Source: Brachypterus glaber (taxonomy: Eukaryota; Arthropoda; Insecta; Coleoptera; Kateretidae). From it: 64,000 nt of DNA. The stretch lies in NCBI GenBank assembly GCA_958510825.1, contig OY294048.1:31895026-31959025 (forward strand), read 5' to 3'. Every line of letters starts with the position of its first letter. Position 1 is the stretch's first letter. Position numbers and translations under genes: made by a program. The notes below the pieces were generated by a model. It worked only from the letters and a program-made list of their open reading frames with translations. It ran no database searches and was not told the origin of the DNA. This document shows positions 36,801 to 48,800 of this stretch, piece after piece.

Positions 36801-39800
36801 AAATAACCAATGCGTTTTTGTGAGAAATGTCGGTTATACGAATTTAGTGGTGGGGATAAAAACCGTACGGTTAACCGGTGTTTCAAAAAATTGGCTAATG
36901 CATCGCATTGTATTTTATCTCTGACGAACCTTTTCATTTTCATTTTATAGTTTTATTTAGGGTTTTTTAATTTTTATTTGAGTTTTATTGTTTAACTTTA
37001 AATTCTCTATAGAGTTATTTAAGTTCTTTATCGATTATTTTATTTTTATATCTATTTAAATCATATACGGGGATAAACTTGACAACCTGGTTTAAACTAG
37101 TGTTGGCCACTTCTACGCTTTCCCGCCATTTTTCAAGCAAAGCTACTGTTTGTTATTGTATTTTGGATCCTACCCAAATTGATTGGATCTCCCGCCTCGA
37201 AACACCGGACAAAAATATAGTAGGTCACATTAGGCAATTTTTTGTGGAAACACCGGTTAACCGTACGGTTTTTATCCCCACCACTAAATTCGTATAACCG
37301 ACAGTTCTCACAAAAACGCATTAGTTATTTTCTTGAGATTTTGACAAGTACCTAACCTAACTTCTCCCAAAAAAACTGATAAGGTATATATTTTTTATAT
37401 TTCCTTTGGATAAGATATGATGAAAAAGCACTTAAACTACATTTCCAAGTTTAAATAGTTTTTTATATAAGAATTTAATTATTTATTAGATAAACCACAT
37501 AAGCAAATACTTAGAAGTTAGAAAATAAAAGTTGAAATACCTTACCTACTCTATTTTTTACATTTTGCATACAAATCGAGAAAAATTCCCACAGGCCTGT
37601 AAATTATGGTATAAATAAACAATTTACAGGTTAAGTTTTTACGGTTAACCGTATCTAACTCTCCTCCGAACCTGTGTTAGACGCGGTTACTGCCGGTTAG
37701 TGATGTCATCGCTTCCCCTCACTTACCATATGTAACCGATTATCACAAAAACGAGTTTCAGTAACCTGGTTAGTTCCGGTGACCCGACAAAAAATTGGCT
37801 ATTGCTTTATTTAATAAATACCGCCAAAACCAAAGTTTTAATTTGATAAATATTCATACTTTACCTGAAAGGAAGCACCACATTGTCACACACAATAACT
37901 GGTATACAATTTGCAGCCAGTGCTTCCATAAGTACAAATTGATTGGATCTCTCACCCCGAAACACCAGACAAAATGTAGAGTCTTGCAGGATCTGAGGAT
38001 ATGTATATTCGTTACCGGTGATAATTTCACAACGCTGCGTGTAGTTGTGTATGTGACAGGCGTCCAGGATGAGGACATCGTTCGCTTCGTGTTGATATGC
38101 TAGTTTTTGCAGTTCTCCTAAGTAATATGGGTCGATGTTCAGTTGGGATGATGTCACTAAATAAGTCCTAGAAGAAACAAAATCGGTCAAGTGCGAGTTA
38201 GACTTCGTCATTGAAGGTTCCGTAGTTTAACTGTACAGAATCTGTTTAAAATGCATAGGACAGGACATTTTCTGTAGAAAATTGTTTGAACTTTCTCTTA
38301 ATTCAATTTTTGTTTTCTTATGATAATTAATATCTAAATTTTATGAATTGGCACCTGCCTAGAATGTGAAAAATTCAACGTCGCCTATAGCTTACACGGA
38401 ATATTTTACCTCTGGTCCTCCCCTTATCTCAGGCGCCAGGTGCCAGTTGATAGTACGCCCGCTTTAGTAACTTAAATAGATTTTGAAATAAAGTTCCGTT
38501 TTGTTTCTACTCAGTACCTGCATTAAGGTGTGTCAAAATAAGCCGATTTTTTAAATCAAAAACGCTCGGTTGCTTAAAAGTTGCCCCATGGTAAAAAACG
38601 GTGGCAGCTTAAAAATTAAACAAATCAATTAAAGTTTAAAGCTCAAAGCACTCAAACTTTGAAAAAAATTGGTACCTGTTTTTCGGATAAAACTGGATAT
38701 GAAATTAAGAAAATTTTGTAGGGTTCCTTTGGTAATATTTAGAAACAATACTAGTTGGGAAAAACTAAAAAAATATATATTTTCCCTCCCCTTAAGTTAG
38801 AATATAAAAAAAAATCGCCAATTATTTAAAGATTTCGCAAAAATTTCGCAAAAATTTTTTAAAACTAGTTTTAAAGAAAAAACCTATAAACTTATATATT
38901 GGTATACGAGCATATACAGGGTTATTCACGGAAGTGGCCTATTAAACGTTTATGGAGAACCAATAACTTTGAAAGTCTGCTAATTTGCACTTTGGGGTTT
39001 TTGAATATGGGCAATCGATTAAAAATGTTTTTATGCTTGTGCCACTTGTGGCAGTCAACTTTAATTTTTTAAATGGAACACCCCATATATTTTTTAATTT
39101 TTAAAATTTGCATAAAATTTGCTTTATTTTAATGTATAACACGTTATGTCTATCTCCAGTAGTTTTTGAGTTATTCAAGTTTTTAGCGAAAAATAAGCAA
39201 ATTCAAGCACCCCTAAAAACAATAATTTCTCCTTGATTTTTTAAATTAAAGAAAAGTTGTTTTGTATTTTGCTCAATGATGGTTAAGCGAATCATTCTAA
39301 GCTAAAATGGAATCCAAAATTTATACAGGGTGTCTGAAAAAGCAGGTCAAACTTAACAAAATTAAAATAGCCATAACTCTTTTTTTTTTAAATGACACCC
39401 TACTTTTTTTTTATTTGTTTAAATAGAGAATTCAATTTTCTTTAAAATAAGTATAGGATACCCTATACCTAACTTTAACCGTTTTCGAGCTATTTGCAAA
39501 TTAATGTGAAAAAGAAGTATTTTGCAGTATTTCTGCAATTACGTAAATTTTTAAAATTGTATTGTGTTTTTATTTCTTTTAACCTAAATGTTATCGTTCT
39601 TATCGTGATAAATTAGTGTAAAATAATGGCAGAGGCTTATTCTTACCCTGTTATTTTGGATTTATTTTCTATTTTTGGTGAAAATGATAAAATAATTAGT
39701 AGAACCTGCAAAAACTTTAATACAAAATATCCTGATTTACCAAGAATGTCATGTAAAAAATTTAGAAGAATACACAAAAATTTTTCGCAATTTGGAAAAG

Positions 39801-42800
39801 AAAATGCAGTGAAATCTCTTACGAAACCAATTACAAACAACGAAGATAACGAAGTCAATGTTTTGGGTTACTTTTATGCATATCCACATGCCTCAATTCC
39901 TGCAGCTAGTTACGACTTGGGAATTTCCTATTCAAGCATCCAAAGAATTTTAAAAAACCACAAGATGCACGATTACAAAAAGCAAAAAATACAGGCCTTA
40001 AAACCTAATGATTTTCAAAATAGAGTGGACTTTTGTGAAAATCTTTTGATAAATATTCAAGAAAAACAAAACTTTTTAAAAAGAATAATTTGGACGGACG
40101 AGGCTAAATTTTCTCAACAGGGTATTTTTAACAGAAGAAATGTACACTACTGGGCGCATGAAAATCCAGTTTTAAGGTAAATATAATGATCTTTGAGGTA
40201 AATAAATAAAAATCGATTAATTTTTCTGGCCTATTTTATAAAATATAACAAATTTTAACAGAAATACGGCTTTTTCACAATAATTTGCAAATAGCTCAAA
40301 AACGGTTAAAGTTAGGTATAGGGTATCCTATACTTATTTTAAAGCAAATTTAATTCTCTATTTAACCAAATAAAAAAAATGTAGGGTGCCATTTAAAAAA
40401 AATGAGTTATGGCTATATTAAATTTGTTAGATTTGACCTGCTTTTTCAGACACCCTGTATAATTTTTGGGTTCCATTTTAGCATAGGATAATTCGTTTAA
40501 GCATCATTGAGCAAAACACAAAACATCTTTTCTCCAATTGAAAAAATCAAGGAGAAATTATTGTTTTTAGGGGTGCTTGAATTTACTTATTTTTCGCTAA
40601 AAACTTGAATAACTCAAAAACTACTGAAGATAGACATGAAGTATTATACATCAAAATAAAGCAAATTTAATGCAAATTTAAAAAATTAAAAAATATATGA
40701 GGTGTTCCATTTAAAAACTCAAAGTTAAGTGCCACTTCCGGTACAACCGGAAGTGGCACAAGCATGAAAATATTTTTAATCGATAGGCCATATTCAAAAA
40801 CCCCAAAGTGCAAATTAGCAGACTTTTAAAGTTATTGGTTCTCCATAAACGTTTAATAGGCCACTTCCGTGAATAACCCTGTATACATGTTAACCTACCT
40901 ACATACCGGGTGATTTAGTCCATGGCCATCCCCTAAAACGAAATTGTTTTCAATCCGATCAAAGCAAATTTTGTATATATTTCTCAACAATGACAAAATT
41001 ATTTTTTGCATCCCGGTTTGTTTGCACCTAATCTTAGGGGGTGTCTATGGACTGAAACTCATCCGGTATACAGAAGACATTATTTGTTCCCGCGTCGTGT
41101 AAAAAAATTAAATTTCAATTTGAAACCGGGTAGATTTTCACTTTTTTCTATTTTTTTTTATTTTTTTATACGCCATTCTTAAAATACACCATGCCTTTAA
41201 AAATAGGGATTATTTCGGATATAACTTCATTAGAAAAAGTCCAAACCTATTTATTTTTACAAAAAAGTATTGTTTTTGATTATTGAGTTTAAAAGGGGAA
41301 GTCATAAGTTTTAGTCTGTAAATTTGGTTGCTTTTTTCAAAACTTGTATTACGACTTGGCAAAAAGTTTCAGCTTAATCATAATTAAGCAACTTTTTACA
41401 CTTGGTTGAGAAGATTAATGTGTTTGCTAATTATTAAAACAAGAATTTGCTGCTAATAAAATCTATTAGTGTTCCAAACGTTCTGAGAATAAGCAGATAA
41501 TTCCGAATAATTTATAAAATTACTCGTTTTTATTAAGAATTAATAAAAATAAACGTTTGACTAGTTTTTTTTTAAATATTAATACCGTTGGTAATACTGG
41601 TAATACCGAATATCGGTATTTTAAAATCCGGTATTTCTGCAATCCCTAATAAAAACCCAGAATACAGATATAGAATAATTTTCTGTTTTTTTCTTTCCTT
41701 CTTTATATAAAAATTATATGTAAAATCTTCTTCATGAACAATAAATAGTAAACTAAAAATTAATATTAAATATTTTACCTTTGCTTATGAATTTTTTTAA
41801 GTTCTCCCAGTTTTGCGATAGGACTGTACATCGGCAGGGGAATGTCAAATCTCTCCCGGAAGCTGTAGCTATCGAATCCTGCACCTGCCAGCATCGCGTT
41901 TCCTATGTCCAGTTCCAGAACCGGTGAGAAATCCGGCGTACTGCCCGATATCATGTTAAAAATTATGTGATTCTCTCCGCCATTCCAGCTGTAAAAATAA
42001 AATTTTTGTTACTAAAGTATTTAGGTAGTTGATTTAGTAAATCTAGTAATAACAAGATGAAACGTTGCAAAGCACCCTGTCAAAACATCGGCACTATTGT
42101 ACACTAGAGCCAACTAGTTTGCAAATTTCAAACTAGGTGTTTTGTTTGATTTTAAATTCTGTATCTTTAAAACATTATATTCTAGCAAAAAACTGTATAA
42201 CATTTTTTATAGGGCTTAAAAGAGCTTTTATTTAAAATATAATTTTTTGAAATCGGGTTATAAATATGTGAGATATGCTAAAAAACCTTTTACTGCTTTA
42301 AACGCCAATATCTCGAAAACAATGCGTTTTAGGAAAACGTTGTTATAAACAACGTTTTTGACCAATTTAAAATTATCTTTTATATAAGTGCTAAATTAAC
42401 CAAATACAATAATAACACCGGCACACAAAAAAAAAATTGTCTGTACACCGGGCGCCACCTATCTACGGGCATGTTTTTCGACCCGCTGAATACGAATTTC
42501 AAGTCAGTTTAGGCCGTCCAGCCTTCAATTTCGAGTAAAAAATTTTTTTTCTTGCCAAAACATCGAATTTTCGCTATTTTTTGGGTTTTTTTGCAATTTA
42601 CTCGAAATTGAAGGCTGGACGGCCTAAACTGACTTGAAATTCGTATTCAGCGGGTCGAAAAACATGCCCGTAGATAGGTGGCGCCCGGTGTACAGACAAT
42701 TTTTTTTTTGTGTGCCGGTGTAATTGCCTTAATTATAAACAAAAAAACGCTAATAATAGGAGTTTTACCCTATTTTTACCCCCTTACCCTCAATCGTTTA

Positions 42801-45800
42801 CCCCCAAAATCTAATCAGCTCTTCGGAATACGATAAGAAACAATATGCAAAAAACCGCAAGTCGATATCTCATGTAGAAATGGAGTTAGAGAGTTTACAC
42901 CCAGACAGACAGACAGACAGACAGACGGACGCAAAATTTTTTTTACTGATTTCGACTCAGAATGGTCTAAAACGTCGAGAAATGTGAAAAAAAAACGTGG
43001 TCAAAGATTTTGACTTTTCGGCGAAGATTTCAATACATCGGCAATCTTAGTAGCACTAAGTGCCGATGTAAAATGTAAAGAAAAAAAAGAAAAAATGCAC
43101 TTTTATGGTACATCTCTGCGTTAATTTATTTTAATCTTGAAGTACGGCCTGAAGTAGACCTCATTAAATTTTTTTGCGAGAAGACTGATAAAAATAAAGT
43201 GTATAGTGAATATTTTCTCGCAACCAAGTCACTCTATGATTATGAAGTATGAACGGCTAGAGTGCCTTATTAATATTTCGTTTGGACGAAATATTTATTA
43301 TCTATTTCTTGTAAATAATTAACTAGGGAATGTTCACCATTTGTGAGAAACACTCTTATAAAGACTATCAATTAAGCCTATTTTTAAGCTAATATATAAG
43401 CTCGGGGGCAGTTTTCAATGGTGGCGCCTCCGCCAATATTGTAAATGATTTTTTAATTTTTTTTTTTTTTCGTCCCTGATAAAGATTTTGGTTCGAATAG
43501 GCCATTAATGACACAATTTCCCCGCCATGTTGGCGCCGCCATTTTGATTTATTAATTTTGACCAAAAAATCGTAATCTACGACCCCGAAAACCACCTGAT
43601 ACCTTTTTTTGTTTCGAATCGGCAAGAAATGACAAAAGTCGTCAGCCATATTGGCGCCGCCATATTGAATTTTTTTATTTTGTCCAAATATTTGTAATCT
43701 TTGACCCCGAAACTTCCCTATACCGACTTTGGGCCGATATGAACCATAAATAACTAAAAAAAGGTTTAAAACATGTATTATAAATAATAAAAAATATTTC
43801 GTCGACCATGAGAATGGTGCATTTCCGCAAAGAGTGGTTAATATTTTCGGAATTAGAATACTTGAATAAACTGCAGCTGTAACTGATTTATAGTAAAGGA
43901 AATTACATCCTTAATTTACACTAACTAATTTTTCTCGAAATCTACGTTTCGCTGCACCACTCACGTGAGTACTATGAAAAAGTTTGTACCTCGCTCCCTT
44001 CTTCTATAAAAGGGGTTTTCGTCAGATTTGGCTGATTTGTATGTTACAGTTTTTGAAATGCAGATCAAAAATTAATTGTACCATACAATAATGCAGGGAT
44101 ATTCTTCATTTAAAACTGAGCAAAAAAGTATTCTTCACCAAAACACCTAAATTTAATATTAAAGGAATAATAGCCTTTTAAAAAGTAACGTTTTTGGTGG
44201 CACAAAATGTTACTTCCTCTTAATTGCCTTTTTTTAAATGGTTGCTCCTAGAGTGTTACACTATATGACATTTTTTAAGTATTTTTACTCAAGGAATCCA
44301 TATTTTTTACAAAACATCCAAAAAAGTACACATAAAAAAGTTTGGGGCAAAAATGTGTTAAGCCTAATACATTTTTCCGTCAAGGAACGCCTCTGGATAA
44401 ACTCAACAAAATAAATTATTATTTATGCGTATTTAACGAGAAAATGGCATAAAACTGCTTTTTATTCAAAAATAGAAAAATAATCACTTTTTCACCCCAC
44501 ATTATTAAAGTTCCAAAATTTTGTTAATTGTGTCCAAAATGCGACGATATGTTTTGTATAAGACTGCAATCGATCAAATTTACCCAAACAGACCTTCACT
44601 ATAATTGATCTAGTAAGCGGGGGCATCGTTATTCTGTGGAAATCATAGAAATGAAAAGTTGGACACCTATACTGCCCTACTACGCTAGAAAGCAGTAACT
44701 CCATTTGTCGCATAGCAGCGTTTTCGAAATATTACATCAGAGTTGATGTCAAAACGTCGCTAGGTGACAAATGGAGTGACTGCTTTCTAGATTGGTAGGC
44801 CAGTATAATTTCACGCATATATTATGGTTTTTCTGAACACCGTTGCCCCCTCTAGAATTTTGCTCTCCAAAAAAGGTATTATTTTAAGAAAAATTGACCA
44901 TAGCGCCCCCTATGCATTAAAATCAAAACTTTTTTTTTATAAAATAGTCACTCATAAGGGTCACTTATTGTCTAAATCTTAAATCAATATATTTTATAAT
45001 AACAATTTTGAACAAGAATTAATAAATTGGTGCTTTTCTGACAAGGTATGATGTTTTGGTAGCTGGGGGCCGAGTTTGGGACCGATCAAGAAAAAAATTG
45101 GCAATAGGATTGACTTACATGTAGAAATGCACAAAAAAAAATTAAAAATTTTCAAACACCCTTGAAAATATATACTCCGAAATCGTGTGAAAGAACGGCG
45201 AAATTATAGTTACACCTAAAATACATAATGCACTAAGGGGTAGGGGAGGGGTAGTTATTAGCGTAACGATGCGTTACGAGGGGGGTTCTCATGTAGGGTT
45301 GCGTAACACTATTATTTTTAATGGAATTAAAAGTTTTAATTTCTAAAGTTTTTTTTAAGTGAGTGGTCTTGGCTTCTAGCGGTACGTATATAGGGGGGTA
45401 AGTCTCAGCATTATAAAGCGTCACATGGGGGGATGGGGGTCAAAATTTCAAAATTTTGCGTAACGTATGACCCCAAGAGGGGGTGAGTTCCAATAAAGTA
45501 ATTTTGTTCCATATAAGAGTCTTTTTTATAAATTTTTTATCGTTTATAATAACGGACATATAATAATATCTTTATTGCCCAACAGAAAAACCAATTCAGG
45601 ACAATATTATTTGAAAATCTACAAAATTAAAGTTTAAAGTTAATCAAAAATGTAATAAAGTATCTTATATTATAACAAATATAACAAATACAAATACAAT
45701 ATACCACTGAAATGGTAGAAAATAAAATCAGCCTTTTGGCCAATACTCTATAACTATACAATTAATTATTCTACTCACTGAATCAAAGTGGACGTCGCAA

Positions 45801-48800
45801 TCTTACAATATTTATTATAAAAAAACATCATATTGAAAATTGGTCCAGTGCGTAGAGCATTCGTTCTGGCAATTTGATTATAAAAAGTGGTAGAAGTTCT
45901 TGTATAATTAACTGGATCGCAAAAATTTAGCTTGGATAAAATAAATGGTGAGTCCATTCTACCATTCAATACGTAGCATAGCATTTTAACACTTTGATAC
46001 TCAAATTGAGACAGTAGGACGTCATAATCATAACCTCTGGCTGGATATATACCAAATACTTAAAAATATAAACACTTAAGAAACTTTTTTTGCACTTTCT
46101 CTCTGTGAACTTCATAAAACGGATTTCAAATGGTACAACAATATTCCAGTCTAGAGCGAACAAAAGAGTTGTAAAAGGTCTTTAACCTCTTCAGGGACGA
46201 ATTTTTTGTTTAAATTAATTTAGTAGCAAAAGTTAAAAATGCTTTTTATTGTCAAAACAAGTAAACACTTGAACATGTGCGAATCTTGGCCATTGGATGT
46301 CGCTTGTGGTTGGAAACAAAGCAAATGGCAACAGCTATAGCCACTGGGCAATAAGGAATTTGGTGATTTTCATTTTGCGGAGTTTATTTTTAAACGTACA
46401 CATATGTGCCTATGTCCCTGAAGAGTTTAAAGTAAGTACACTGGTAAATTTACTACAATTTCTCATTATAAAACCATAAATTTTTAATGAGGCTGATACA
46501 ATATTATCTAAATGTTCACTGAATAAAAAATCACTAGAAAATGTGACACCCAAATCTTTAATGAAATATACTCTCTCCAAGGAGGAAGAATTATTATTAT
46601 TGAGCAATTATAAAGTATTGGTTTTTTTTTGTATAGGTTGTGTAATAAAATGTATAGGTACATATTTTATAGCACATGCCTGATTACAGAACTAGCCTTT
46701 AGTTTCTAAACACCAAAGTATTTTCACAATTTTCACATTTGTAGAAATACTTCGCTTTACACCATGCCTGTCACTTTAATAGCAGTCTAAGATTAAATTA
46801 AATTGTTTTTGGCCTCGTCTCAGGGTGAATAGACCACGTGACGTAATGTAAAGAGAGTAATATAAAGAGATTAAATTTAAAATGTCATATTCAAAGGTTT
46901 GGCTTGCATCCAAAAGAGTCCTTCGACCCCATTTCTTTCAAAATAGATTGTCGGTCGAACTTTTTAGACCAAATTGGTCGATTATGCACTGATAAAACAG
47001 TTTATTTGTGTCAACTAAATATTTGGTTGGTTATGGTCAATTAAATTATTTGGTTGTGTCAAATAAATTTTATTTCTGTCAAATAAACTATTTTGTCAAT
47101 TAAATTGAAATTAAAATATTTATTTGACTCAAATAAAATTTGTTACTCACAACCAAATAATTTAATTCGCCATATCCAAATAAATACTTTTTATCACTGT
47201 GGGAATTGGAAAAAAATAAAAAATTGCATTGCTGCCAATAACTAGCGCCTACGTCCCAAATGCAACTCGCGCTGTTGCCAAATTGTGCAGATATATTAAA
47301 TCTTTAGTTTTTGGTTGTTTTGGTGTTTTTTTTTACACAGGAGTCATTTGTTTAAAAAAACAACATGGTGGTGCTGTGACGTCAATGTTAGAATATTTTA
47401 GAAACTTGAAATTTTAAATCATTTAGTAGTATGTTAAGAACCTACTGTTTATGTGAAACTGATTTGGGTCAACTTTTGTTTGAAGAAAATAGGCTACATT
47501 TTAAAAAAAAAAAATGCCTTTTGGACCCCCCTGATTTCAAAAATAATATTTTTTTTTTCGGAAATGCACTATTTTCTTCCTATAGCGATTTTTTATATAT
47601 TTGTTGTTTTGGCAAAAAAACGTTATAGAAATCTGTTATCGTTAGAAACGAAGTATATTCTAGTTATTTGACCTCCCTGAATCCAAAAATTGTAAATGTT
47701 CTTTGCAAACATGCACCGTTTTCTTTCCATGGCTATTTTTTATAATTTTTTTGTTTTTGCAAAAAAAAGTGACACAATCCTTGTACACATTTTTTTCAGT
47801 AAATAAACCCCGTAAAAAAACACTAAAAGAAATGTGTTTTTCTTTTATTAATAACTACTAAGAATAAAGCTTTGGTTTAAAAATATTTAAAATCAAAATG
47901 CAATATACCTACTATAAAAATCATCAAAAAGAATTGGCAGACTAACATCTCTACTCTAAATTTCTCTAATCCCTAACATCCCTACTCCATAACATCTCTA
48001 CTCCACAACAACTCTACTCCGTAACATCTCTACTCCATAACATCTCTACTCCATAACAACTCTACTCCGCACTATATGCACTCGATTAGCCACTTGTTTT
48101 AACTCAAATGAATATTTGTCATGCTAAGTCACTGTCAAATATGAATTTAATTTAATAATTACTTACTTATTAGTGCATATTAAGAGTACGCGGTCATTGT
48201 GGCTTTTAGAATAATTCATTTATGATTGTTCTAGATTTGAATTTAAAGATAAACGTTTTCTACGAAAAAAATAAAATAATCTAGAAGAAGAAGATTCTTT
48301 GTTCTTGGAACTGCTCATTTATTATTAAGTGGCTAATAAAGTCCTTATAGTGTGGAGTAGAGTTGTTACGGAGTAGAGATGTTATAGAGTAGAGATGTTA
48401 CGGAGTAGAGTTGTTGTAGTGGAGTAGGGATGTTATGGAGTAGGGATGTTAGGGAGTAGAGAAATTTAGAGTAGAGATGTTAGTCTGTCAAAGAATTTGC
48501 AAATTAATTATGTTCTTGCCATGATCTGTGCAGAAGAACATTTAACATTATTAAACATTAACGAGTTTTTAGGATTTTACTGTCAATAGCTCTTTATAAA
48601 GAAATTATTAAGTCAAGACCATCCTCTATCATGATTCATGGTTAGACTTCAGCTACACTCTTATGATAAGAGTATAGCTGAAGTCTAACTAATAAAAGTC
48701 TTATCAAGCCTATTTACGCTTTATGAGTGCCAAGACATGCTGCAATTAGTATAATATTAATATAGATAATAAAGTATTATTATTATATATTGCTTATAGA

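Noticed and set aside
37133..37321. 62-codon minus-strand frame over the MITE border and exon-3 copy
   Set aside because: It is not in the EXT2 frame and mixes MITE sequence with the exon fragment; no protein is expected.
45233..45424. 63-codon minus-strand frame
   Set aside because: Falls in a dispersed GCGTAACG repeat with no conserved protein features.
47938..48490. Regularly spaced short repeats resembling a CRISPR array
   Set aside because: The 16-bp units are contiguous without spacers, are mirrored in an inverted arm, and the DNA is animal nuclear sequence.
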